A DNA stretch of 64,000 nt from Agrobacterium arsenijevicii. GTDB taxonomy: Bacteria; Pseudomonadota; Alphaproteobacteria; Rhizobiales; Rhizobiaceae. The stretch lies in NCBI GenBank assembly GCA_000949895.1, contig JWIT01000001.1, forward strand, positions 1 through 64,000, given 5' to 3'. Below the pieces are notes generated by a model that made no database searches, was not told the DNA's origin, and worked only from the letters and a program-made list of their open reading frames with translations. The stretch's first letter is position 1. Every line of letters starts with the position of its first letter. Shown here piece after piece: positions 8,322 through 17,044 of the stretch. The position numbers and the translations under genes are program-made.

Positions 8322-8945
8322 ATGACAATATCAAAACAAAAGCTCGTTCTGGCATCCGGCTCGCCGCGGCGTCTGGAACTATTGCACCAGATCGGTATCG
8401 AGCCGGCACGCCTGATGCCGATGGATATCGACGAAACGCCCGTGAAGCTGGAGCACCCGCGCACGCTGTGCCGTCGCCTGTCGCTGCAGAAGGCCGAGGC
8501 TGCGCATGCGGCGCTGAAGAGCGAGCAGACGTGGAAAGACGCCTATGTTCTGGGTTCCGACACCGTGGTGGCCGTGGGTCGTCGCATCGTCGGCAAGGCG
8601 GAATATACCGAAGAGGCTTCCGCAGCGCTGCATCTTCTCTCGGGACGCAGCCATTGGGTCTATACCGGTATCTGCCTTGTGACGCCCGGCGGCAAAATTC
8701 GCCAGAAGGTGGTCGAAACCAAGGTGCGCTTCAAACGCCTCTCCACGCGCGAGATCGACGCCTATATTGCCTCCGGGCAATGGCGCGGCAAAGCCGGGGC
8801 CTACGGTATCCAGGGCATTGCCGGCTCATTCGTGCAGAAACTGACAGGCTCCTACACCAATGTCGTCGGCCTGCCGCTTTACGAGACCATGTCGCTTCTT
8901 TCCGGTGAAGGATTTGAGGTGACGTCGGGCTGGCTCGAAGGATAG
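8322..8945 (+). CDS. maf: Maf family nucleotide pyrophosphatase
   Basis: A 207-aa Maf/HAM1-fold enzyme that hydrolyses nucleoside triphosphates (house-cleaning of modified nucleotides; linked to septum formation in some bacteria). The N-terminal motif '[12 protein letters not shown]' and the 'GSDTVV' aspartate are present, as is the late '[10 protein letters not shown]' motif. It starts 33 bases after infA and ends 3 bases before yacG, so these are one transcript. Confidence 0.93.
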   Translation: MTISKQKLVLASGSPRRLELLHQIGIEPARLMPMDIDETPVKLEHPRTLCRRLSLQKAEAAHAALKSEQTWKDAYVLGSDTVVAVGRRIVGKAEYTEEASAALHLLSGRSHWVYTGICLVTPGGKIRQKVVETKVRFKRLSTREIDAYIASGQWRGKAGAYGIQGIAGSFVQKLTGSYTNVVGLPLYETMSLLSGEGFEVTSGWLEG

Positions 8946-8948
8946 ACC

Positions 8949-9176
8949 ATGGCAAAATCGCCTACCGAAAGCGCCGGAAACGTAACTCCGCTTCGCAAAT
9001 CGCAGCCGTGCCCGGAATGCGGACGGCCCTCGACACGGGACGACTATCCGTTCTGTTCGGATCGATGCCGCTCGCTCGATCTCGCCCGCTGGCTGAATGG
9101 CTCCTACGCCATTCCTGTCGCGGACGATGAAAGCAGCGCCGACGGACAGGACACGGCCAAAAACTCCTCCGAATAA
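8949..9176 (+). CDS. yacG: DNA gyrase inhibitor YacG (zinc-binding)
   Basis: A 75-aa protein with a four-cysteine zinc site: CPEC at residues about 19-22 and CSDRC about 16 residues later, followed by 'SLDLARWL'. In E. coli YacG binds GyrB and inhibits supercoiling. It is the last gene of the infA-maf-yacG cluster and starts three bases after the maf stop. Confidence 0.93.
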   Translation: MAKSPTESAGNVTPLRKSQPCPECGRPSTRDDYPFCSDRCRSLDLARWLNGSYAIPVADDESSADGQDTAKNSSE

Positions 9177-9324
9177 CGCCGCACCGCCGGAAATTCCGGC
9201 GGTGGATTGCAGAATATTTTTCAGAACTTCCGCTCGCAATATATTCACCGGGTTGCCGACAGCCCGAAAAGCCATATCAAAAACCGGTTGACGCCCCTCC
9301 CCCGGCAGCCATTAGGGTTCCCCG

Positions 9325-10143
9325 ATGGACGCAAGCCTGCAAAAAAGAGTAAGGCCTGGCGCGCTGCTGTTTGCGGTGCTGGCCGTTTGCGTTGCCGTAT
9401 TGGCAACGGTGCTGCTTGCCAATGACAAAAAACATCTCAAAAGCCTGCTGACCTATCTCAACCTGGCGCCCGCCATGCGTTCCGCCGAGCCGCCAACGAG
9501 GATAAAGCGCGTCAAGCCGCAAAAGCCCGTCGTACAAAAACTCGATCTACCGCCTCATTTACTGAAATTCGAGCAAGGCGACGATAGAGCATCCTTTGCC
9601 CGAGACTTCGTTCTGTCCGGCAAAGACCTCTGCGACCGCTTTATCGCGGCTGGTTTTTCCAACCCGCAAGGCTGGCATGCCAGCCCGCTCAAGATCCGCA
9701 ATTTCGAATGCATGGCCGATCTTGTGGTCGGGGACACGGCGAACGCTGCCGAACGGGCATCGCTTTTCCTTGATATCAGAGGCGAGGCGTCCGGCGAGGT
9801 TCGCTCCATCAGGATGAAGGTCGTAGCACCCCAGACGCCGGATGGTACCGTCATTCTGACAAGACTTGATGATGCGTTAGCGCTGATCATCGGACAAACC
9901 CGTTGGGCCGATCTTGCCAACATGCTTGAGCCGGCACGCAGGTTGCAGCCCTATCAGGCACAGCACTTCGGTATTTCGGTCTCCATGAAGCCGGAGCCGA
10001 CCGCGCCGCATCGCCTGAACGTGATTTTGCTCGCAACGGAACAATTGCCGGGACTGAAGCTGACACGCAGCTTTTTCGACAGCGAGAAATGGCTCCCCGC
10101 TGCAAGCGTTTCGGATCGGCCAGTCGTCTACTCTTTCAGGTAG
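9325..10143 (+). CDS. Membrane-anchored protein of unknown function
   Basis: A 272-aa protein with one N-terminal transmembrane helix (about residues 14-33, 'LLFAVLAVCVAVLATVLLA') after a short basic stretch, so the rest is probably periplasmic. A proline/lysine-rich linker (about 52-75) leads to a globular domain with conserved-looking 'GKDLCDRFIAAGF' and two cysteines. It may be DUF6030, but I am not certain. It converges with galE (27 bases apart) and no clear terminator lies between them. Confidence 0.75.
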   Translation: MDASLQKRVRPGALLFAVLAVCVAVLATVLLANDKKHLKSLLTYLNLAPAMRSAEPPTRIKRVKPQKPVVQKLDLPPHLLKFEQGDDRASFARDFVLSGKDLCDRFIAAGFSNPQGWHASPLKIRNFECMADLVVGDTANAAERASLFLDIRGEASGEVRSIRMKVVAPQTPDGTVILTRLDDALALIIGQTRWADLANMLEPARRLQPYQAQHFGISVSMKPEPTAPHRLNVILLATEQLPGLKLTRSFFDSEKWLPAASVSDRPVVYSFR

Positions 10144-10170
10144 AACCGCATCCGTTGATGCAAAGGCCGC

Positions 10171-11202
10171 TTAGCCTCTCGCCGCCAGCTTGCGCCGGAG
10201 CGGCGGGATCATGTCGCTTGACCGGGTTTCGCGTTTGGCCTCCCACTGGAACGCAGTGCGAACGATGGTCGCCAGATCGTTGAAGCGCGGGCGCCAGCCC
10301 AGCTCCGACTGGATACGCGTGGAATCCGCCACCATGGTCGCAATATCGCCCGGACGGCGCGGGCAATGGATGATCGGGAACTCGCGCCCCGATTCCCGCT
10401 GCACCGCCTGCAGGACGTCCAGTACCGAATAACCGACGCCATAACCGCAATTGAGCGTTCGTGTACCGCCACCGGCACGCAGATGCGCCATGGCGAGCAT
10501 ATGCGCGTCGATCAGGTCGCTGACGTGGATATAGTCGCGAACGCCGGTGCCGTCTGCGGTGGGATAATCCGTGCCGTATACCTCCACCTTGTCGCGCCGG
10601 CCGGTTGCCGCCTCGCACGCCACTTTGATGAGGTTTGCCACACCCGTGGGTGAAGGCCCGGCCCGGCCCTGCGGGTCGGCTCCGGCGACGTTGAAATAAC
10701 GCAGCGCCACATAGTTGAAATCATGCGCCGTCACGACATCGCGCAACATGATTTCGGAGGCGAGTTTCGACAGGCCGTAGGGATTTTCAGGGCTGAGGAT
10801 CGCCGTTTCCGGAACCGGGCCATCAAAGGGCTGGTTCCCGTAAACGGCTGCCGTCGAAGAGAAGATGAAGTTGCGGATGCCGTGGTCGACCGCCGCCGTC
10901 ACAAGGGCGCGGGTCGTACCGGTGTTGTTTTCGTAATATTCAAGCGGTCGGCTGATCGATTCAGGAACGCTGACGGAGCCGGCGAAATGAAAAATGGTCT
11001 CGATCTGGTTTTCTTTGAAAATCTGGCCGAGCAACGCACGATCCGCCACATCGCCCAGATAGAAACGCGCCGCAGGTGCAACAGCCCAACGTGATCCCGT
11101 CGAAAGACGGTCGACAACAACGACCTCTTCCCCGGCATCAAGCAGAGCCCACACCATGTGGCTTCCTATATAACCGGCCCCACCGGTGACCAGAACAGCC
11201 AT
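10171..11202 (-). CDS. galE: UDP-glucose 4-epimerase
   Basis: A 343-aa extended short-chain dehydrogenase that interconverts UDP-glucose and UDP-galactose with bound NAD. The Rossmann motif 'VTGGAGYIGSH' is at residues 5-15, the catalytic serine region is 'SSTAAVYG', and the Y-x3-K pair is in 'NPYGLSK'. In Rhizobiaceae this enzyme (often called exoB) supplies UDP-galactose for succinoglycan and LPS. The C-terminal 20 residues are Arg-rich and longer than the E. coli enzyme. It stands alone, with a 311-base upstream gap holding its promoter. Confidence 0.95.
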   Translation of the reverse strand: MAVLVTGGAGYIGSHMVWALLDAGEEVVVVDRLSTGSRWAVAPAARFYLGDVADRALLGQIFKENQIETIFHFAGSVSVPESISRPLEYYENNTGTTRALVTAAVDHGIRNFIFSSTAAVYGNQPFDGPVPETAILSPENPYGLSKLASEIMLRDVVTAHDFNYVALRYFNVAGADPQGRAGPSPTGVANLIKVACEAATGRRDKVEVYGTDYPTADGTGVRDYIHVSDLIDAHMLAMAHLRAGGGTRTLNCGYGVGYSVLDVLQAVQRESGREFPIIHCPRRPGDIATMVADSTRIQSELGWRPRFNDLATIVRTAFQWEAKRETRSSDMIPPLRRKLAARG

Positions 11203-11513
11203 GACATTACTTCCCCGTTTGCCTTTGTTGCATCCATCAAAGCCAATAATTCTTCATCATTGATTACTTGCACAGCAAATACGCTGCCGATCCCTCAGCC
11301 CTCTGAAAAGGTGGCTTACGATTGGTTAGCGCAATGAGGTGCTTTTTATTTATTAGATGAAAATGTTCTCATAATTGGAACAGGATGCGCATAGCACAGA
11401 AAAACTCGCGCGTCGATTGCTACGCCGCGAAGTTGTAATTTTGGAAGCTCCCCGTGACTTTTTGGCAAATTTCCCTGCCGTGGCGAAATGCTCGGCGCGG
11501 CAAGGTAGAGATT
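11203..11513. other. 311-base intergenic region upstream of galE
   Basis: It contains the galE leader and an AT-rich patch (about 11340-11375). I see no open reading frame with a ribosome site, no tRNA-like fold and no clear terminator for the aminotransferase gene that ends at 11514. Confidence 0.5.
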
Positions 11514-12680
11514 TCACCTGCCGAGGATGTAAGACGCCAGCCGATCGGCCGCAACTTCAATCTGCTTAGGGTTGCGCAGGAAGCAGGCGCGGAGGAACAG
11601 TTCTCCGCCTTCGCCAAAGGCGGTGCCGGGCGCAAGGCCGACCCCGGTCTTGTCGACGATATCCAGCGCCGTGGCGCGGCTGTCCGTCACGCCGTCTATC
11701 TTGAGGAAAGCATAAAGGGCGCCGTCCGGCTTCAGGGTTTCCACACGGTTCGTCGCGATCAGGGCATCGCAGAGAATGTCGCGGGACGTCAAAGCGCGTT
11801 CATAATTCTCACGAACGAAACCGTCGCCGTGGTCGAGAGCCGCCACCGCGCCGCGCTGCATGAACTGCGCCACGCCTGACGTGGAATATTGAATGAGGTT
11901 CTCGATCACCTGACCGATGGCCGGCGGTGCAACAAGCCAGCCGACACGCCAACCGGTCATGGACCAGTTCTTCGAGAAGGAATTGGCGAAAACGATCTTG
12001 TCGTCCGGCTCCATGACGTCGAGGAACGACGGGGCGCGGGTGCCGGCATAATGGTAAAGCGCATAAATCTCGTCCGCCACGATCCACAGATCGTGTTTGC
12101 GGGCAAGCGCCAGAACGTCGCGAAGATTGTCGCGCGTCGCAGTCCAACCGGTCGGGTTGGAGGGAGTATTGACGAAAAGCGCCTTGGTCTTGCCGGTGAT
12201 CGCACTTTCCAGCTTGCCGATGTCGAGATCCCAGCGGCCATCGTGAAAATCGATACCGACCGGAACTGCCTTTGCGCCCGCCACGCCGATGGCAGCGACG
12301 ATATTCGGCCAGGTGGGCGTGAGATAAACCATCTCGTCGCCGGGTGAGGTCAGCGCCTGCACGGCAAGCGCGATCGCCTGCATGCCGGAACCTGTTACGT
12401 AAAAATGTTCAGGGGAAAGCGAGGCTGCAAAGTGACGCTCGTAATAGCCGCTGAGCGCCTGTCGCAATTCTGGAATGCCGCGTTGCCAGGTATAGAAGGT
12501 CTCGCCATTGTTGAGCCCGTCGATGGCAGCCTTGTTGATGAAGTCCGGGCTCGGCAGATCGCCTTCGCCGACCCACAGCGGCAGAAGATTGTCCCGTCCC
12601 CGGGCATAATTCACGACTTCGACAATGCCGCTCTCGGGAGCCGCCAGAGAGCGTGCGCTCAGACTGTTCAAAATGGACAT
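11514..12680 (-). CDS. PLP-dependent class I/II aminotransferase
   Basis: A 388-aa fold-type I aminotransferase. The PLP lysine is in 'NSFSKNWSMTGWRVG', the PLP-phosphate arginine is in the same segment, and 'NTPSNPTGW' and 'DEIYALYHY' are the usual cofactor contacts. The start was set at ATG 12680, which has GGAG 8 bases upstream; the GTG 9 bases earlier is too close to that site. The substrate cannot be told from sequence: aspartate/aromatic-type or a broader specificity are possible. It is monocistronic. Confidence 0.9.
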   Translation of the reverse strand: MSILNSLSARSLAAPESGIVEVVNYARGRDNLLPLWVGEGDLPSPDFINKAAIDGLNNGETFYTWQRGIPELRQALSGYYERHFAASLSPEHFYVTGSGMQAIALAVQALTSPGDEMVYLTPTWPNIVAAIGVAGAKAVPVGIDFHDGRWDLDIGKLESAITGKTKALFVNTPSNPTGWTATRDNLRDVLALARKHDLWIVADEIYALYHYAGTRAPSFLDVMEPDDKIVFANSFSKNWSMTGWRVGWLVAPPAIGQVIENLIQYSTSGVAQFMQRGAVAALDHGDGFVRENYERALTSRDILCDALIATNRVETLKPDGALYAFLKIDGVTDSRATALDIVDKTGVGLAPGTAFGEGGELFLRACFLRNPKQIEVAADRLASYILGR

Positions 12681-12834
12681 TAAAGACACTCCGTTTGGTG
12701 CCTTCTTAGCGCATCGAACAGCCGATATGCATGATATTCCGTGAGGCAGTCATGGATTTTCTTTATGGATAGATCCCCGGCGGGAGATCACCGGCCCCAT
12801 GGACCAGCGATATCGCGCCGGGATAGTTCCGGTC

Positions 12835-13263
12835 TTAACGCGTCTTGAGCAGATCGCGGATTTCGGTGAGAAGCTTGACGTCTTCCGGCGGCGGGGCTGC
12901 TTCCGCCTTTTCCTCGGCCTTCTTGGTCTCGACCGAGGCGCGAAGCTTGTTGACGCCCTTGACCATCAGGAAAATGATCCAGGCCAGAATGAGGAAGTTG
13001 ATCAGAACCGTCAGGAAGTTACCGTAAGCGAAGACGGCGCCCTGATCGCGGGCGGCAGCGAGCGAGGAGGCGGTGACGCCGGAACTCAGCGGCAGGAAGT
13101 AGTTCGAGAAATCGAACCCGCCGAAGATCGCACCGACGATCGGCATGATGAGATCGTTAACGACGGAATCGACGATCTTGCTGAACGCCGCACCGATAAT
13201 AACACCCACGGCCAGATCCATGACATTGCCGCGGGCAATGAACGTTTTAAATTCGTTAAGCAT
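12835..13263 (-). CDS. mscL: Large-conductance mechanosensitive channel MscL
   Basis: A 142-aa inner membrane channel that opens under hypo-osmotic stress. N-terminal amphipathic helix, TM1 with the constriction signature '[20 protein letters not shown]' and TM2 '[19 protein letters not shown]' are clear. The C-terminal bundle ends in '[10 protein letters not shown]'. The periplasmic loop contains an extended Ala-rich stretch. It is divergent from the large sensor kinase across a 218-base promoter region. Confidence 0.97.
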   Translation of the reverse strand: MLNEFKTFIARGNVMDLAVGVIIGAAFSKIVDSVVNDLIMPIVGAIFGGFDFSNYFLPLSSGVTASSLAAARDQGAVFAYGNFLTVLINFLILAWIIFLMVKGVNKLRASVETKKAEEKAEAAPPPEDVKLLTEIRDLLKTR

Positions 13264-13481
13264 CAGATGGTCCCTCTCTCCTGCTTCGCGAGCTGAAGCT
13301 ATGTGACTGTCCCTACACGTTCAACCATATAGGTTCCTTGTCCCATTTGGAATTCGTCAAGATTGCATTTATTAGGCTTTTTACACGTTCATCTTGAACT
13401 TTATGATCAGACCGCACTCATTCTCAATGGCCCGGAATTCGCCTATGCTCATTTTCAGGGATTGTTGCATGGGGAGGATGC

Positions 13482-16400
13482 GTGCTTCCTGGGTGGATCA
13501 TATTCGGTTCGGCCTTCGCTTACGTCCTGCTGTTGTTTGCGGTTGCAAGTTATGGGGACAGGAACAGCCGGAAAAGAAACGCCCCGAAAAAGGGGCGACC
13601 GTTCGTCTATGCGCTTAGCTTAGCGATCTATTGCACATCCTGGACCTATTTCGGCGGCGTCGGGCTGGCAGCCGACAGGGGGCTGGAGTTCCTCGGCATC
13701 TATACCGGTCCAATCCTTGCCTTCACCATCGGCATGCCGATCATTCGCCGCATCGTTGAGCTTGCCAAAACCGAAAAGCTGACGTCGGTTGCGGATTTCA
13801 TTGCCGCCCGCTACGGCAAGAACTCCACCGTGGCGATGATCGTCGCCATCATCGCGCTCGTCGGGGCCATTCCCTATATCGCGCTGCAATTGAAGGCGGT
13901 TTCCAGCTCGGTGGCGACGATGGTCGATCCCGGCGACTATGGCATCGGTAGCGGCAATCTCTATTTCCTCGATCTGCCGCTGCTCGTCACCATCGTCATG
14001 GCGGGTTTTGCCGTCATGTTCGGCACCCGCCACACCGATGCGACCGAACATCAGGACGGGCTTATCCTCGCCATTTCGATGGAGTCGCTCGTCAAGCTGG
14101 TGGCCATGTGCACCGTCGGCTTCTATGTCCTGTTCGTCCTCTTCGACGGCCCCTCGCATCTGTGGCAGCTCGCCTCCGGTAATGAACAGGCCATGCGGGC
14201 CATATCCTATCATACGCCCATCAGCCGCTGGATCGTGATGACCCTGCTTTCCGGCTTCGCCATCATCCTGTTGCCGCGCCAGTTCCACGTCACCGTGGTT
14301 GAAAACCGCACGCCGGAAGAGCTGCGCATGGCGGGGTACCTGCTGCCGCTCTATCTGATCGCGATCAACATTTTCGTCCTGCCGATCGCGCTTGCCGGCA
14401 TTCTCACCCTCGGCACGAACGGCGATGCCGATCTCTACGTGCTGCAACTGCCGCTCGCACACCAGATGCCGGTGGTGTCGCTGATCACCTTCATCGGCGG
14501 ATTTTCGGCGGCGACCGCGATGGTGATCGTCGCCTCGGTCGCGCTGTCGATCATGATTTCCAACGACATCGTCATGCCAATCTTTCTGCGGCAGAAGCTA
14601 TTGAACCGCTCGCCGCACCGGGACAACTTCGCCAAAACGCTGCTCAACATCCGCAGAACGGCGATCTTCGCTGTGATGCTGCTGGGCTACGGCTATTACC
14701 GTGCCGCCGACAGCGCTACCGGACTTGCCTCCATCGGCCTGTTGGCATTCGCCGCGATCGCACAGATGGCCCCAGCCCTTTTCGGCGGCTTGTTCTGGCG
14801 GCGCGCCAATGCACGCGGTGCGATTGCCGGCCTGAGTTCGGGCTTTTTCGTCTGGGCCTATCTGCTGTTTCTGCCGAGCTTCGGCGGGCCTGATAATTCC
14901 GAGGTCGCGGCCACCGTTCTCGGTTTCCTGTTTTCCGGCAGCACGGTCTTCAACGGTCCGGAAGCCGATCCATTCGTGAATGCGGTCATTCTGAGCTTGC
15001 TCGTCAATAGTCTGGCCTTTGTGCTCGGCTCGCTCTCGCGCAATCCGCGGCCGGTTGAACGCATCCAGTCTGGCATCTTCGTGAAACGCCATTCGAAATC
15101 GCAATTTGCCACGCGCGGCTGGAAAACCCGCGTCAGCGTCGGCGACCTCAAGAGCGCGATCGCCCGTTATCTCGGCGAGGAGCGCATGCTGCGTTCCTTG
15201 GCGACCTATGAAAAGACGGCGGGCAGGAAACTCAACGACGACCAGCCCGCGGATATGGCGCTGATCCATTTCTCCGAACAATTGCTGGGCAGCGCCATCG
15301 GCTCTTCCTCCGCCCGGCTCGTGCTCTCGATCATTCTCCAGAAGGCGGAAGACACCAGCGCGGACACCGCATGGCTGCTCGATCAGGCAAGTGAAGCCCT
15401 GCAATATAATCAGGACATGCTGCAAACGGCGCTGGCGCAGATGGATCAGGGCATCGCCGTTTTCGACAGCTCGCAGCAGCTGACGATCTGGAACCGGCGC
15501 TTCCGTACGCTCCTCGATTTGCCCGAGCAATTCGGGCAGGTGGGCGTGCCGCTGACAGATATCGTCACCATGCTGCAGGAGCGTGGTGATATGCCGGCCG
15601 GCGACACGGAACAGCTAATCACCAGTTTCCTGACCATGGACCTGCCATTCTCGCTGGTGCTTGGCGGTGGCGAGCGCATCATCGAGGTGCGCTCCAACAC
15701 CATGCCCGACAAGGGCATCGTCGCCACCTTCACCGACATCACCCAGAGAGTGGCGAGCGATCAGGCACTGAAACAGGCCAACGAGACGCTGGAGCAGCGC
15801 GTGGCGGAACGCACCGTCGAGCTTACCCGCGTCAACCGCGAGCTGGCGGAGGCAAGAGCATCCGCCGACGAGGCGAATATCGGCAAGACGCGGTTTTTTG
15901 CCGCCGCCGGTCACGACATTCTCCAGCCGCTGAATGCCGCGCGCCTCTATTCCTCTTCGCTGGTCGAACGGCTTGGTGCTTCGGGGGAAAGCGATCTCGT
16001 GCAGAATATCGATTCGGCACTCGAATCGGTCGAGACTATTCTCGGCGCGGTGCTTGATATTTCCCGCCTCGACACGGGTTCGATGAAGGCGCGCATGGCA
16101 CCGGTGCCGCTGAACGAATTGCTGAAACGTATCGAGACCGATTTCGCGCCGATGGCGCAAGAAAAGAACCTCGATCTCGTGGTCATGCCCACCTCGCTCA
16201 CCGTCCGCTCGGACCCCAACCTCTTGCGACGGTTGATACAAAACCTCGTCTCGAATGCCATCAAATATACGCTGAGTGGCAAGGTCGTCGTCGGCGCGCG
16301 CCGCCGGGGTGGCGATGTCGTCATTCAGGTGACGGATTCCGGCATCGGCATCCCCGCATCCAAATTCCGCACGGTGTTCAAGGAATTCGCCCGACTGGAT

Positions 16401-16991
16401 GAAGGGGCGAAAACGGCCTCCGGTCTCGGGCTTGGTCTTTCCATCGTCGACCGGCTGTCGCGCATGCTGCACCATCCGGTGCAGCTGATTTCCACACCCG
16501 GAAAGGGCACGACATTCCGCATCCACCTGCCGCGTGAGGCGGATCGCCTGACGCCCGCCAAGGCCAGCGGCGGGATCGCCAATCCGGCGGCAAGCGACCG
16601 ACTTGCCGGCGTCCGGGTACTCTGCATCGACAACGAACCGAAAATTCTCGAGGGCATGACGTTACTGCTGACGGGATGGGGCTGCGAGGTCTTGCCTGCA
16701 GGGTCCGTGGCAGCGTTGGAAGAACCGTTCCTCAGCATGTCGGCGGCGCCTGATATCATCGTTGCCGACTACCATCTTGATGACGGCGACGGGATCAGCG
16801 CCATCCGCCTCATCAGGACGTTTTACGGCAAAACGATCCCTGCCCTGCTTGTGACGGCAGACCGCAGCCCGGAAGTGCGCAGCGATGCGGAGAAATACGG
16901 GATTTCCGTGCAGCACAAGCCGGTCAAACCGGCGGCGCTGCGTGCCTATATCAACCAGATATCCAGCACGGCCCGCGCGGCGGCGGAATAA
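13482..16991 (+). CDS. Sodium/solute-symporter-fused hybrid sensor histidine kinase
   Basis: An 1169-aa inner membrane protein. Residues about 1-500 form a multi-helix sodium:solute symporter (SSS/SLC5-like) domain. They are followed by a linker, a PAS domain (about 640-750, 'MDQGIAVFDSSQQL'), a coiled coil, a HisKA domain with phospho-His about 811 in 'AAGHDILQPLNAAR', and a HATPase domain (N-box 'NLVSNAIKY', G-boxes 'DSGIGIP' and 'GLGLGLSIV'). A C-terminal receiver has Asp about 1096 in 'VADYHL'. The start is GTG 13482 with GGGGAGGA just upstream. The architecture matches CrbS/MxtR-type kinases, which usually signal to an unlinked LuxR-type regulator and control acetate/short-chain acid use. 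Ligand and partner here are inference. Confidence 0.93.
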   Translation: MLPGWIIFGSAFAYVLLLFAVASYGDRNSRKRNAPKKGRPFVYALSLAIYCTSWTYFGGVGLAADRGLEFLGIYTGPILAFTIGMPIIRRIVELAKTEKLTSVADFIAARYGKNSTVAMIVAIIALVGAIPYIALQLKAVSSSVATMVDPGDYGIGSGNLYFLDLPLLVTIVMAGFAVMFGTRHTDATEHQDGLILAISMESLVKLVAMCTVGFYVLFVLFDGPSHLWQLASGNEQAMRAISYHTPISRWIVMTLLSGFAIILLPRQFHVTVVENRTPEELRMAGYLLPLYLIAINIFVLPIALAGILTLGTNGDADLYVLQLPLAHQMPVVSLITFIGGFSAATAMVIVASVALSIMISNDIVMPIFLRQKLLNRSPHRDNFAKTLLNIRRTAIFAVMLLGYGYYRAADSATGLASIGLLAFAAIAQMAPALFGGLFWRRANARGAIAGLSSGFFVWAYLLFLPSFGGPDNSEVAATVLGFLFSGSTVFNGPEADPFVNAVILSLLVNSLAFVLGSLSRNPRPVERIQSGIFVKRHSKSQFATRGWKTRVSVGDLKSAIARYLGEERMLRSLATYEKTAGRKLNDDQPADMALIHFSEQLLGSAIGSSSARLVLSIILQKAEDTSADTAWLLDQASEALQYNQDMLQTALAQMDQGIAVFDSSQQLTIWNRRFRTLLDLPEQFGQVGVPLTDIVTMLQERGDMPAGDTEQLITSFLTMDLPFSLVLGGGERIIEVRSNTMPDKGIVATFTDITQRVASDQALKQANETLEQRVAERTVELTRVNRELAEARASADEANIGKTRFFAAAGHDILQPLNAARLYSSSLVERLGASGESDLVQNIDSALESVETILGAVLDISRLDTGSMKARMAPVPLNELLKRIETDFAPMAQEKNLDLVVMPTSLTVRSDPNLLRRLIQNLVSNAIKYTLSGKVVVGARRRGGDVVIQVTDSGIGIPASKFRTVFKEFARLDEGAKTASGLGLGLSIVDRLSRMLHHPVQLISTPGKGTTFRIHLPREADRLTPAKASGGIANPAASDRLAGVRVLCIDNEPKILEGMTLLLTGWGCEVLPAGSVAALEEPFLSMSAAPDIIVADYHLDDGDGISAIRLIRTFYGKTIPALLVTADRSPEVRSDAEKYGISVQHKPVKPAALRAYINQISSTARAAAE

Positions 16992-17025
16992 AAAAGCTCC
17001 CGGAGCTTGCGACCGGGAGCTTTTT
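16992..17025. terminator. Bidirectional terminator between the hybrid kinase and the receptor gene
   Basis: AAAAAGCTCCCGG and CCGGGAGCTTTTT form a 13-bp stem with A and T runs on both sides, so it can stop transcription from both converging genes. Confidence 0.9.
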
Positions 17026-17044
17026 GACTTTCAAAATGTAGATA

